The position numbers and the translations under genes are program-made. Positions 6,872 to 15,011 of a stretch of DNA of 27,742 bases are shown in pieces. The notes beneath the pieces are model-generated. The model ran no database searches. It worked only from the letters and a program-made list of their open reading frames with translations, and was not told where the DNA came from. Each line of letters opens with the position of its first letter. Within the stretch, counting starts at the first letter, position 1. This DNA is from an uncultured Oscillospiraceae bacterium (GTDB taxonomy: Bacteria; Bacillota; Clostridia; Oscillospirales; Ruminococcaceae), in NCBI GenBank assembly GCA_910577365.1, contig CAJTMU010000028.1, positions 1 to 27,742 of the forward strand, given 5' to 3'.

Positions 6872-7956
6872 CAGAAGTCCGGAGCCTCATATGCCGAGGG
6901 CGCGGTTTCTCCAGTCTGCAATTCCTGCGGAATTGCTTCGGCTTCGGGGATAGTGGTCATAGGCTGCTCTATCGGCGCTTCGGGAAGCTCCTGCGGAAGT
7001 GTCCGCGGAATATCAATCGGCGTTGTATTAGCGTTATCGGCTGCCTCCGCGTCGATTTCCGCCTGCGCGTATTCGACTTCACGCTCCGCAAAATGCTGAT
7101 AATCGTCGTCGAGCTTTGCTGGGTCGATCGGAATATGCTTCTTGCTGTAAACCTCGCGGACTATCGTTTTCCGTACCATTTCGTCAGACCACCCGTCCGC
7201 GTCCTTTGTGACCTTTTTGCCGTTTTCCCAGGTCGTGACCTGTTTACCCGTCATTTTCGTTCCCCAGAACTCGGTGCTGCCTTTTTGCGCTCTCTTTTTG
7301 ATGTCGTCTAAACTCATTATGACAAGTTCGTTTTCCGCGGGATTCTCGTATTCGATATACCCGAAGCCGCCGACGATTTCACCTCTGGCAAACGGATCCG
7401 TGATCTCGAAATCGTAAGTATCACAAGAATTTGTCCTGCTTTTTTTGTATGGTTTGAAAGTATCCGTACTGTAAACCACCTCAATGGTAACGGCTTTCGG
7501 CGGTTTGAGAGCGTACTTTGTCGCTTTGTACTGCTTTCCCGCGTACCCTGTCATGAACGTAATGTCATAGCAGCCTTTCTTCTTGTTTGCGTAAGGGATA
7601 GGATAAAGGTGCGCTTCTTCCTGCATATCAAGTCCCATTCTCGCGGCGTGAACCGCGTCCAGTGCGAGATCGCGCATATTAACGTGCTCCCAGTCATAAG
7701 GTATGGTATTGTCATACCGGTGGTCGCTGTTATTCTCATTCCTCGCTATCCTCTTGACTTCCGCGTCTTTCAGCACCCTGTCAATGATTATGAAGTACCC
7801 CTGCATGAGCCTTTTCTGCTTATCGTTAAGCTGGATAGGCGCGGCTGTTGATAATCCGAATTCGCTGATTACAAGGTTTGTGAACCGCTGCGAGGGGGTC
7901 GCTATAAGAGTGTTCTGCACGTTTGCAGTCTGCTTGCTTTCGGTCTGATTTTCCAT
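6871..7956 (-). CDS. recT: RecT-family single-strand annealing protein
   Basis: The 361-residue protein has the RecT core: HVNMRDLALDAVHAARMGLD, then a segment with YPIPYANKK and ITFMTGYAGKQYKATKYAL, then the EFWGTKMTGKQV region. It should anneal complementary single strands during phage recombination. The N-terminal tail is polar, and the C-terminal ~70 residues are Pro/Glu/Ala-rich and probably disordered. AAAGGAG precedes the ATG. It lies between the Rad50-like ATPase and the MBL-fold protein, forming a recombination block with SSB. Confidence 0.93.
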   Translation of the reverse strand: MENQTESKQTANVQNTLIATPSQRFTNLVISEFGLSTAAPIQLNDKQKRLMQGYFIIIDRVLKDAEVKRIARNENNSDHRYDNTIPYDWEHVNMRDLALDAVHAARMGLDMQEEAHLYPIPYANKKKGCYDITFMTGYAGKQYKATKYALKPPKAVTIEVVYSTDTFKPYKKSRTNSCDTYDFEITDPFARGEIVGGFGYIEYENPAENELVIMSLDDIKKRAQKGSTEFWGTKMTGKQVTTWENGKKVTKDADGWSDEMVRKTIVREVYSKKHIPIDPAKLDDDYQHFAEREVEYAQAEIDAEAADNANTTPIDIPRTLPQELPEAPIEQPMTTIPEAEAIPQELQTGETAPSAYEAPDF

Positions 7957-7973
7957 AATAAACTCCTTTCAGT

Positions 7974-9959
7974 TTACAGCGTTTCAAGCCGTAGTTCCTT
8001 GTCGCTTTCGGACACCACAAGCCTTATGAGCTGTCCGTTTATCGGGATAATGTGCGTAACGCTCTCGGCGTTGTCAACGAATATCGGGAGCTCGATACCG
8101 TAATGCTCGCCGAGTACACCGATGATCTCAACACCCGCGTTCAGTCTGGCGGCTTTATTCGCGTCCGCAAAGGGTATGAACGCGCCGCTTTCGGTCGGAA
8201 CAAGAACATCGCAGATATCGTCAATACCGTCGTTGGTGATATTCTGCTTGAACAACCGGAAACGAACCGACCTGAACTTTTCGTTGATCTTCTCATTCAG
8301 CAGTGCGGACTTCACCCTTGTAAACTTCTCGCAGAGATAAAGCGCGTGTTCCGCTTCATCGTAAGCCGCTCCGAGCTTCTTTTCCTCCGCTTCAAGCTCC
8401 GCTATGCGGCTGCGCTGTGTCTTTTCGGTCTCAATGGCGGATTTCTTGGCGGTAAGCTCGCTTTCCGCTGCTCGATAGCCCGCTATCTCCCCGTCTATGG
8501 CGCTTGTATCGGGGGCTGATGTACTTTCCGACTCCCTGACCGCGGCGATCTTCGCGGTGATATCCTTGTACTCCGCTGTCTGCTCAAATGGCGGCAAAGC
8601 GGTATTCTGCAGTTCCTTTTTCGCTTCATCGAGCTTGCTTCTAAGCTCCGTGACAATGCGCTCATTGCCCTCAATCATAGTTTCACAGTCTGCTGTTTCC
8701 CGCTGCGCGTCAGCCAACATCTCTTTGGAGGCTTCGGATTTTCCGCGCTCAACAAGCGCGTTCATCTGTTCCGTAAGCTCCGTGAGATGGTTGCTTTTAC
8801 GCTCGTTGAACGCCTCGCGCAGTTCGTTCACCCTGTCGGTCGGCAGGACTTGTCCGCACTTGTCGCATACCGTGGCGCTCTCGTCGAATTGCTCCGCTTG
8901 AATCTGTGCGTACTCCTCCTGCATTCTGCGGTGGGCTGTCAGTATCTCCCCGCGCTTGGCTTCAATATCCGATATGTACCGTTTCTTTTGGGCAAGCAGG
9001 AGCTTGTTTACCTCCAGATCATTCTCCGCTTTAGCCAATTCATTTCTTACGTCGTATATTTTTGCGTGAGAAGCGGCGCTGACCTCATTCTGCTTTTCAA
9101 TATATCTGCCCTTTGCTTCCGCCAGAGCGGTGTTCAGTTCGGATATCTGCTCCCTTATCTGCGCCGATTGGTCGCTGCCCGATAGCAGTACCGCGCGTTC
9201 CTTTTCCGCTTCCCAGATATTCCGACGAACTTCGGCGAGCTGCTTATCAATATCGGCTTCGGAAAGCCCCGCGGTGTTCGGTATTGCCTTTGTTGCCTCG
9301 TCTATGCGGGCGGGGAGAAGTTCCAGTTCGCGATTGATCTCCGCTTTCTGTGCCTTGACGATCTTTTTAAAACCGTCAAACGGCTGCTTTCCGAGTATTG
9401 ACGGGAGCTCCGAAAGCTCGGTATCACTCTCCATTATCGCAATATCCGACACATTACCGCATATTTCAAGCAACAGTCCGCGCCGTTTCTCCCAGTGGAG
9501 CTGTTCGGGGAAATAATACGGCATTGTCAGCAGCTTTACGACCTCCTCATTCGGGAAAATGCCCTGCCAGTACTGCTGATACTCTTTCTCCTTTTTCGGA
9601 ACACCGTCTATCCAGTAGTCGGTAGTATGCCCCGACAAAACCGATTCCGCGCGTCCCCTTGTCTTTTTATAGACCTCGTGGTATACGCGCCTGAATGTCA
9701 CTATCTCACCGTCGATCTCAATATCACATTCAACGCTGTGACCAATATTGTGGGTGTATCCCTCGGAAGTGATGGTTTTTGGAGAAAAGTTTGCCCTCTC
9801 CTCCGACGATCTACCGAACAGCAGCCAGGTGAACGCGTCAAATACCGTAGTCTTTCCCGTGCCGTTCGCGCCGTAGATGTTGGCGTTTTTTCCGCCGAAA
9901 TCAAGCTCGATATGCCCTATTCCCTTGAAATTGTCAAGGGTCATTTTCAGTAGCTTCAT
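7974..9959 (-). CDS. Rad50/SbcC-like ATPase with zinc hook
   Basis: The 661-residue protein opens like an SMC/Rad50 ATPase: Walker A GANGTGKTT at residues 30-38, then a long charged coiled coil. A CDKCG zinc-hook motif sits near residue 364, followed by the returning coiled coil. The C-terminal head has a degenerate signature (AARLNAG) and a Walker-B-like PIFVDNAES. It is shorter than chromosomal SbcC, as is usual for phage copies. It probably dimerises through the hook and works with a nuclease in end processing; the MBL-fold protein is the only nuclease candidate nearby. Its ATG overlaps the stop of the preceding 49-residue gene (ATGA). Confidence 0.9.
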   Translation of the reverse strand: MKLLKMTLDNFKGIGHIELDFGGKNANIYGANGTGKTTVFDAFTWLLFGRSSEERANFSPKTITSEGYTHNIGHSVECDIEIDGEIVTFRRVYHEVYKKTRGRAESVLSGHTTDYWIDGVPKKEKEYQQYWQGIFPNEEVVKLLTMPYYFPEQLHWEKRRGLLLEICGNVSDIAIMESDTELSELPSILGKQPFDGFKKIVKAQKAEINRELELLPARIDEATKAIPNTAGLSEADIDKQLAEVRRNIWEAEKERAVLLSGSDQSAQIREQISELNTALAEAKGRYIEKQNEVSAASHAKIYDVRNELAKAENDLEVNKLLLAQKKRYISDIEAKRGEILTAHRRMQEEYAQIQAEQFDESATVCDKCGQVLPTDRVNELREAFNERKSNHLTELTEQMNALVERGKSEASKEMLADAQRETADCETMIEGNERIVTELRSKLDEAKKELQNTALPPFEQTAEYKDITAKIAAVRESESTSAPDTSAIDGEIAGYRAAESELTAKKSAIETEKTQRSRIAELEAEEKKLGAAYDEAEHALYLCEKFTRVKSALLNEKINEKFRSVRFRLFKQNITNDGIDDICDVLVPTESGAFIPFADANKAARLNAGVEIIGVLGEHYGIELPIFVDNAESVTHIIPINGQLIRLVVSESDKELRLETL

Positions 9960-10105
9960 TGTGTTGCCTCGCTTTCGGTTCTGCCCTGCTCTTTGGCTTT
10001 GGGATTATTCCCGGGGCTTGTCCTGTCTGTTTCCGCGATTATCTCATTCAATAGTGCCTCGCGCTCCTCGCTTGTGAGAGTTGCTGCGTCAACATATCCG
10101 CTCAT
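9956..10105 (-). CDS. Short hypothetical protein (49 aa)
   Basis: The ATG at 10105 follows AAGGAAG, and the frame runs 49 codons to a stop that overlaps the ATG of the Rad50-like gene. It fills exactly the gap between two genes, and the start-stop overlaps make it a believable cistron. The product is polar and acidic in the first half (LTSEEREALLNEI), with no cysteine and no membrane segment. I recognise no family. It could be a small accessory or anti-host protein. Confidence 0.6.
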   Translation of the reverse strand: MSGYVDAATLTSEEREALLNEIIAETDRTSPGNNPKAKEQGRTESEATQ

Positions 10106-10107
10106 TT

Positions 10108-11193
10108 TTACACTTCCTTTCTCGCAATGGACTTTATCGCGTTGAAACGAGCGGGTGAAAGCGTCATGACCTTATAACCTATACTCTCCAGCTCGGTGGA
10201 GCGGTCGTAGCTCTTTACGTCCTGCGCATAGCGTGTGACCGCGTTTCCCAAACCGTACAGCGACAATTCGCCGCCCTCGATAAGATGTCCGAGGATCCCG
10301 TCCTGCTCATACTGCTGAATACCTACCTCTTTGGATACAAGCTCGACCACCTTTGGTACCGTGGCGGCTTCTATACGCGCCTCGCCCGCGCTGCGCATTT
10401 TATCCACAACGCCCGCGAAAACGGCTTCGTTCATCGCCGTTGATACCGCGTCCTGCAATCTCATCATCAGAGCCTTGTCCTCGGCTTCAATGGTCTCGTC
10501 GCGAAGCACCGTGTATTCCACGTCGATCTCATTAACACGCCCGACGTGCTGTTTGCGGTAGCGGTTCGCGCTCGTGTCCTGCGCTATCATTCCGTTGGTG
10601 CAGACAAGACGGTAAATAAGCGGCGCGACGACCACACAGCCAAGCCCTACCTCGGAATTGCTTATAAGTATACCCGACTGTACTATATCGCCTTTCTTGA
10701 CCTCCGTGGTCAGTCTGGGGTTCACGACTTTAAGGTACATTCTGTCCTCCGTGACCTCGCAGGATTTGACCGCCGCGCCGTCCATCTGCCCTATAAGCGG
10801 CAATACCGTTTCCGCCACCTGCGCATTGTCAATGCGACGGTATCTGTCCGACAAAAACGCGCGGATACTGCCGTCAAGCGTCCGTACCATTCTGTTGTCT
10901 GGACCGCTGCTTCTGCGGTCGATGTTCAGCCAGTGGTTGACGTTCGCCGCAAGCATATCGGGGTACCCGCGGAGCTTCTCGTAATATTTTGCGGGTATCC
11001 CGCAGTACTCTCCAAGCTGACGGTGCGCGTTCTCATTGATGTGGAAGCTGTCCACTCCCTCGATCTTCAGCTCGTTCGCGGAAATACCCGAAGTCATCAT
11101 GATCTCGCTCGTCGGTACAAGGAAATCCCTCTTTGCGTTGTTCTGGCGGTTTATCTCGATAGCCAGCTCCTGCAATGTTCTGCCTTGCTTCAT
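10108..11193 (-). CDS. DUF932-type phage protein
   Basis: The 361-residue protein resembles the DUF932 / phage-plasmid-like family. Features are a central RTLDGSIRAFLSDRYRRIDN segment, a beta-rich core, and VCTNGMI with conserved polar residues. The function of the family is not established; members occur in early regions of phages and mobile plasmids near recombination genes. The start at 11193 is reached behind an AAAGGAG box. A 100-base untranslated stretch precedes it, with a hairpin at 11246-11265. Confidence 0.75.
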   Translation of the reverse strand: MKQGRTLQELAIEINRQNNAKRDFLVPTSEIMMTSGISANELKIEGVDSFHINENAHRQLGEYCGIPAKYYEKLRGYPDMLAANVNHWLNIDRRSSGPDNRMVRTLDGSIRAFLSDRYRRIDNAQVAETVLPLIGQMDGAAVKSCEVTEDRMYLKVVNPRLTTEVKKGDIVQSGILISNSEVGLGCVVVAPLIYRLVCTNGMIAQDTSANRYRKQHVGRVNEIDVEYTVLRDETIEAEDKALMMRLQDAVSTAMNEAVFAGVVDKMRSAGEARIEAATVPKVVELVSKEVGIQQYEQDGILGHLIEGGELSLYGLGNAVTRYAQDVKSYDRSTELESIGYKVMTLSPARFNAIKSIARKEV

Positions 11194-11245
11194 TTTGGTA
11201 TGCTCCTTTGTGTTTATTTCACCGGTGTGGGATAGCGTCGATTAT

Positions 11246-11273
11246 GGCTCGGCGCTTCAAGAGCCGTTTTTTT
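11246..11273 (+). terminator. Weak plus-strand terminator-like hairpin
   Basis: GGCTC (11246-11250) can pair with GAGCC (11261-11265), followed by GTTTTTTT. It would work only on plus-strand transcripts, for which I see no clear upstream promoter. On the minus strand it would be a leader hairpin ahead of the DUF932-type gene. The rest of 11194-11297 shows no gene. Confidence 0.3.
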
Positions 11274-11297
11274 ACTTCCGCTGTTTCGGCGACGTGC

Positions 11298-11501
11298 TTA
11301 TCCGGCTTGCGTATCTTCCCGTCTTTTGAGTTCCGCTGCGACAAGCTCAGGCATAACATTAGCCGCTATACGCGCCAATATCCGCTCAACGTCCTCAGGG
11401 GTCTTGTCCTCGCAGTAATCCGTTGCGATTATAACGCGCGTGTTCCCTATGTAGAAGTCTCTTGCAACATTTTTAGGCTCCGGGGGTTTACCTATCGCCA
11501 T
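11298..11501 (-). CDS. Small phage protein of unknown function
   Basis: The ATG at 11501 has an AAGGAGG box seven to eight bases upstream, so I prefer it over the TTG three codons earlier. The 67-residue product contains RDFYIGNTRVIIATDYCEDK followed by a helical, charged C-terminus (EDVERILARIAANVMPELV). This resembles a small family seen in early regions of Clostridia prophages and integrative elements. Its function is unknown to me. It is the second gene of the lytic-direction operon. Confidence 0.65.
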   Translation of the reverse strand: MAIGKPPEPKNVARDFYIGNTRVIIATDYCEDKTPEDVERILARIAANVMPELVAAELKRREDTQAG

Positions 11502-11567
11502 ATACAACACCTCCTTAACAAGTTCATATACCCCAATATATGAGCGCTCGGTTTGTACAGTTTCCGC

Positions 11568-11765
11568 TTAAGTACCGATATGCGGAGGAATGTTCAGCGC
11601 TTCGGTCATAGCTTTAATGACCTCGTCGGAGCCCCTCGCGCCGCACATTACCGAGCGTATCGTAGACTCCGAAACGCCTATCGCTTTTGCCAGATCCCTG
11701 TATTTCCATCTGCGCTTTTCGAGCTGCTTTTTTACCTCGCCCTTAAATTCGAGAAAGTCCTGCAT
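11568..11765 (-). CDS. Cro-like HTH XRE-family protein
   Basis: The 65-residue protein is almost entirely a helix-turn-helix domain: KYRDLAKAIGVSESTIRSVM is the recognition unit. It has no dimerisation or cleavage domain, like phage Cro or antirepressor-type regulators. AAGGAGG precedes the ATG. It is the first gene leftward from the lysogeny switch, transcribed from the promoter at 12001-12029 after a leader of about 230 nt. It probably represses the opposing repressor promoter and so favours lytic growth or excision. Confidence 0.8.
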   Translation of the reverse strand: MQDFLEFKGEVKKQLEKRRWKYRDLAKAIGVSESTIRSVMCGARGSDEVIKAMTEALNIPPHIGT

Positions 11766-11875
11766 TCTTACACCTCCTTATACTCTATTTGTAAATGATG
11801 TACTTTTGTTTGTTCGCCTCGTTGTCCTCGTGCGGATATTCGGCGGTATATTGTAAAAAAATGTGTAAAACCTTG

Positions 11876-11904
11876 TTGACAAAACAGGTAAAAAGTTGTA
11901 GAAT
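11876..11904 (+). promoter_or_regulatory. SigA promoter reading toward the repressor
   Basis: TTGACA (11876-11881), 17 bases, TAGAAT (11899-11904). The start would be near 11911, giving the repressor mRNA a leader of about 175 nt that crosses the opposing promoter. Several TGTAAA/TTTACA elements surround it (near 11851, 11863, 11936 and 11990) and may be Cro sites. A weaker alternative for the repressor lies close by (TCTACA, 16 bases, TATTAT at 12000-12005). Confidence 0.6.
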
Positions 11905-12000
11905 AATAGTAAGTATATCCCACACTGTTTTGACCTTTACAAAACGGCTATTTTTGGTGCTGTCTTGTGTTCGTTGGTCTACATTTTTGTTTACAAGTAT

Positions 12001-12029
12001 ATTATATTACAGATTTCTGTAAAAGTCAA
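12001..12029 (-). promoter_or_regulatory. Early lytic promoter (minus strand)
   Basis: On the minus strand TTGACT (12024-12029) and TATAAT (12001-12006) are separated by exactly 17 bases. The start is near 11994. It drives the Cro-like gene and probably the whole early operon leftward. The spacer is filled by a perfect palindromic operator, so repressor binding would block polymerase directly. Confidence 0.75.
12007..12022. promoter_or_regulatory. Repressor operator O1
   Basis: TTACAGA-TT-TCTGTAA is a perfect inverted repeat with 7-base arms. It lies exactly between the -35 and -10 boxes of the lytic promoter. Confidence 0.65.
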
Positions 12030-12036
12030 CCCGTTT

Positions 12037-12052
12037 ATTCAGATTTCTGTAA
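12037..12052. promoter_or_regulatory. Repressor operator O2
   Basis: ATTCAGATTTCTGTAA repeats O1 with changes in the left arm only. Its start is 30 bp from that of O1, close to three helical turns, which would suit cooperative binding just upstream of the lytic -35 box. Confidence 0.55.
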
Positions 12053-12085
12053 TTTTGTGCAAGGTGTTAAATTTAGGAGGATAAT

Positions 12086-12520
12086 ATGTGTGAATTGTAC
12101 ACAATGATAGACAAGAGATGTAAGGAAAGAGGAACAAATGTCACGCAGATGTGTAACTCCTTGAATCTAACACGAAGTATGTTATCAGAATTAAAAGCGG
12201 AAAGGACAAAATCGCTTACTTCTGATGTTTTGACTAAGATTGCCAATCACCTTGAATGTTCGGTTGACTATTTACTCGGCAGAACGGATAACCCCATGTC
12301 TCATCTAACACAAGCGGGCAGTACCGTAAACAATGCCCCCATAAGTGGCAATTTCAACAGTATAGGCAATTCGGGCAGTATTAGCGTTAGCACAACCGAG
12401 CATGCGCTTGATGAAAATGAAAAGGCTCTGCTTGAATACTATAAGGAGTTAAGCCCATTAGATAAGGCTCAGTTACTTATAGATGTGGCCAAAATGTCAA
12501 AAAAAGAAAAGGATACATAA
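12086..12520 (+). CDS. CI-like HTH XRE-family repressor
   Basis: The 144-residue protein has an N-terminal XRE helix-turn-helix (TQMCNSLNLTRSMLSELKAE, about residues 20-40) ending in the typical DYLLGRTDNP phrase. A Ser/Asn/Gly-rich linker (about residues 75-105) and a helical C-terminus (EKALLEYYKELSPLDKAQLL) follow and probably mediate dimerisation. No LexA-type peptidase domain is present, so inactivation by RecA-driven self-cleavage is unlikely. AGGAGG precedes the ATG. It should bind the palindromes at 12007-12052 and hold the element silent. Confidence 0.85.
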   Translation: MCELYTMIDKRCKERGTNVTQMCNSLNLTRSMLSELKAERTKSLTSDVLTKIANHLECSVDYLLGRTDNPMSHLTQAGSTVNNAPISGNFNSIGNSGSISVSTTEHALDENEKALLEYYKELSPLDKAQLLIDVAKMSKKEKDT

Positions 12521-12535
12521 TCGGAGGTTATTAAG

Positions 12536-12991
12536 ATGAAATTTGTTGGACGTCTCGGTTTTTTATACGATGGAGAGATTGAATTTGGTGATGGAGTAGT
12601 TAAAATAAAAAAAGGCAAGAAAGATGTGGGTAGAACAATCTCTCCGTCAGCCATTATTTCAGTTGATTTAATAAAGCCTTCTTTTCTAAATAATGCTGGG
12701 TGTATCCATATACAAGTTATAGGTACAAGCACACACAGTTTTGTTGATACTGCTTTTAATTATACAACAAATATGAATGCCATTTGTTTTGAAAAGAAGC
12801 AACTTGATGAAGCTCTGAAATTTAAAGAAGAGTTAGATAAATTCCTTGCAGAGGCAAAAACCGTACCCATTCCGCAACCAGTTGAAAATAATATGTATGA
12901 CGAGCTAAAACAATTAAAACAGCTTCTTGACGAAGGAATTATTACCCAAGAGGATTTTGATAAGAAGAAAGCACTGATTTTAGGGATATAA
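12536..12991 (+). CDS. DUF4429-like protein with C-terminal SHOCT domain
   Basis: The 151-residue protein starts 15 bases after the repressor, behind a GGAGG box. The N-terminal ~100 residues are beta-rich (GEIEFGDGVVKIKKGKK, then ISVDLIKP and NAICFEKKQ). They resemble the DUF4429/PH-like module that is often paired with SHOCT. The last ~32 residues (YDELKQLKQLLDEGIITQEDF) are a clear SHOCT domain, a short helical oligomerisation unit. The next gene shares the N-terminal module. The role is unknown; co-transcription with the repressor says it is expressed in lysogeny. Confidence 0.7.
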   Translation: MKFVGRLGFLYDGEIEFGDGVVKIKKGKKDVGRTISPSAIISVDLIKPSFLNNAGCIHIQVIGTSTHSFVDTAFNYTTNMNAICFEKKQLDEALKFKEELDKFLAEAKTVPIPQPVENNMYDELKQLKQLLDEGIITQEDFDKKKALILGI

Positions 12992-13036
12992 TAATAATAA
13001 AATTTGCTTATTATTACAAAGGGAACCGCTTTTGTT

Positions 13037-14113
13037 ATGAAATTTATCGGATATAATGGAGAAATTGAGTTTACGGATTATTTTATAAGGATTAGGAAGA
13101 GCGAGAAATCGGCTTCAAGAATATTTTATCCATTAGTTATAGATACCATTACTTTGGTTAAACCAACATTAACGAAAGTTGGATACATCTATGTTCGTAC
13201 TGGCAGAGGAAAGCATCCTAGTGAAATAGACTGCAAAAGAGATCCGAATGCCATTTGCTTTAAAAAGCGACAATATAAAGAAGCCAAAATATTTAAAGAA
13301 GAACTGGATAAAACAATTCAACCAGAAAAGCGCTCTATCGGATTCCGTATTATTGAAACGCGACCTTTGCAGGTTCCTGAGGAGATTTGGAACGATGTCA
13401 ATTCATTATCCCTTTTTTGCCTTGGGGTTTTTGATGAGTGGGAAACAAAGGCTTTAGAAGAATTGATTAACAGTCCGTATTCCGATGGCATACTGTCAAA
13501 AGAAGATTATTTGCTGTTGGAAATGCATTCCATGCTTAAAAGCCATTTTGGGAGAAGAAAATATAATACGCCTTCTACCTTTGAATATACAAATGCCGAA
13601 ATAGAATTAAGCGCTCCAGAAATATTGTTAATGCGATGGATAAATGGCAAAGATTTAGAAAGCGCTTTTAATCCTCCTCAATATTTTAGTTATGATTATT
13701 TTTTAGATATAACCGAGGTATTATCTCGTCTTTATTCCGCTGGTTACATAACCTACTCTAATATCGAATATGGTATAAATAAACTAACAATTACTGATTT
13801 AAAGCCCATTTTAAAGCAGCACAACCTTAAAGTCGGGGGCAAAAAGGCGGATTTAGTTGACTCCGTTTTAAAAAATGTTCCAATTGAAAGTTTGAAATAC
13901 CTTGATAAGAGATACATTGTTGCAACTGATAAGGGGAAAAAATGTATTGAGGAAAATGATTTTCTTGCGGTTTTCCAATGGGATCGTACTATTGGGATTT
14001 CTCCGATTGAGGCATATGAATACAAACTTCTTCACCCGAATGCTTCACGTTACGACATTGAAAAAGCATTTCACGACAAACACAATGCCGGTTTAGCTAG
14101 AAAAAGGCATTGA
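13037..14113 (+). CDS. DUF4429-like protein with SAP-like segment
   Basis: The ATG at 13037 begins MKFIGYNGEIEF, aligning with MKFVGRLGFLYDGEIEF of the preceding gene. I therefore prefer it to an upstream TTG. The first ~95 residues are a paralogue of that gene (NAICFKKRQYKEAKIFKEEL against NAICFEKKQLDEALKFKEEL). The remaining ~260 residues differ and contain a segment at about 250-282 (LTITDLKPILKQHNLKVGGK) that fits a SAP motif, usually a DNA or chromatin binding helix pair. It has 358 residues and no membrane segment. Its base composition is AT-rich compared with the early operon, a sign of separate origin. Function unknown. Confidence 0.65.
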   Translation: MKFIGYNGEIEFTDYFIRIRKSEKSASRIFYPLVIDTITLVKPTLTKVGYIYVRTGRGKHPSEIDCKRDPNAICFKKRQYKEAKIFKEELDKTIQPEKRSIGFRIIETRPLQVPEEIWNDVNSLSLFCLGVFDEWETKALEELINSPYSDGILSKEDYLLLEMHSMLKSHFGRRKYNTPSTFEYTNAEIELSAPEILLMRWINGKDLESAFNPPQYFSYDYFLDITEVLSRLYSAGYITYSNIEYGINKLTITDLKPILKQHNLKVGGKKADLVDSVLKNVPIESLKYLDKRYIVATDKGKKCIEENDFLAVFQWDRTIGISPIEAYEYKLLHPNASRYDIEKAFHDKHNAGLARKRH

Positions 14114-14159
14114 TACCGCATTATTCAAAATCTATATATAAAAGCAGAAGGAGATATAA

Positions 14160-14966
14160 ATGTACTCCAAAATCAAAAAGCGAACCCATGAAATAATAAG
14201 CTCCGCCGCTGCCGGCGATAAGATCAGCAAGGCGGTGGACTTGTTTTTTATAGTATTGATAATGCTGAACGTTGTTATCGTCGTCGCGGATACTTTCGCT
14301 TTGCCCGCTGCGGTGCGCAGAATTATGAGCGTGGTTGAAACCATATCGGTGATCATATTTACCATTGAGTATGTTATAAGGCTCTGGGTATCGGTGCTTG
14401 ACTTCCCTGCCCTCTCCCCTGTCCGCGCACGGATAAAGTATGTGTTGTCCCTGCAGGCTATAATTGATCTGGTGTCGCTGCTGCCTTTCTATCTGCCGTT
14501 CCTGTTCCCGGTAAACCTTATCGTATTGAGAGTTTTTCGTATTTTCAGACTTATGCGGCTATTTAAGGTCAATCGCTATACAAAGGCGCTTTCCTCAATA
14601 GCAGAGGTATTTAAGCGAAAGGCTCATCAGCTTATCTCATCGATGTTGGTTGTTTTTATGCTTATGGTGATCGCGTCCGTACTTATGTATAACGTCGAGC
14701 ATGACGTTCAGCCGGAGGTATTCGATAATGCGCTGTCGGGGCTGTGGTGGGCAGTCGCTACGCTGACAACCGTAGGATATGGGGATATATACCCCATGAC
14801 AGCAGCAGGGCGTATTTTAAGCGCTATTATCGCGTTATTGGGTATAGGTATGGTAGCGGTTCCCACGGGCATTATTTCAGCGGGATTTTCGGAACAGATT
14901 GAAAAGGCGGAGAAATCCGATGATGAAAAGGTATTTTGTCCTTATTGCGGAAATAAGATAAAATAA
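14160..14966 (+). CDS. Voltage-gated potassium channel
   Basis: The 268-residue protein has six hydrophobic segments plus a pore loop. The selectivity filter TVGYGD is at residues 204-209. An S4-like sensor with spaced arginines (LRVFRIFRLMRLFKVNRY) lies near 123-140. It should form a tetrameric K+ channel in the cell membrane. The C-terminus ends with a single CPYCG pair, reminiscent of half a zinc ribbon. An AGGAG box precedes the ATG. Its base composition is visibly richer in G+C than the AT-rich genes on both sides, so it probably entered the element separately. A channel gene in a lysogeny module is unusual and may be cargo or a membrane effector. Confidence 0.93.
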   Translation: MYSKIKKRTHEIISSAAAGDKISKAVDLFFIVLIMLNVVIVVADTFALPAAVRRIMSVVETISVIIFTIEYVIRLWVSVLDFPALSPVRARIKYVLSLQAIIDLVSLLPFYLPFLFPVNLIVLRVFRIFRLMRLFKVNRYTKALSSIAEVFKRKAHQLISSMLVVFMLMVIASVLMYNVEHDVQPEVFDNALSGLWWAVATLTTVGYGDIYPMTAAGRILSAIIALLGIGMVAVPTGIISAGFSEQIEKAEKSDDEKVFCPYCGNKIK

Positions 14967-15011
14967 TCCGGAAATTTATGATCTTGACAAGTTTTCAAGG
15001 GAGATGATATA

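Noticed and set aside
10546..11235. 229-codon open frame on the plus strand
   Set aside because: Antisense to the DUF932-type gene, with no family features and no promoter or ribosome site.
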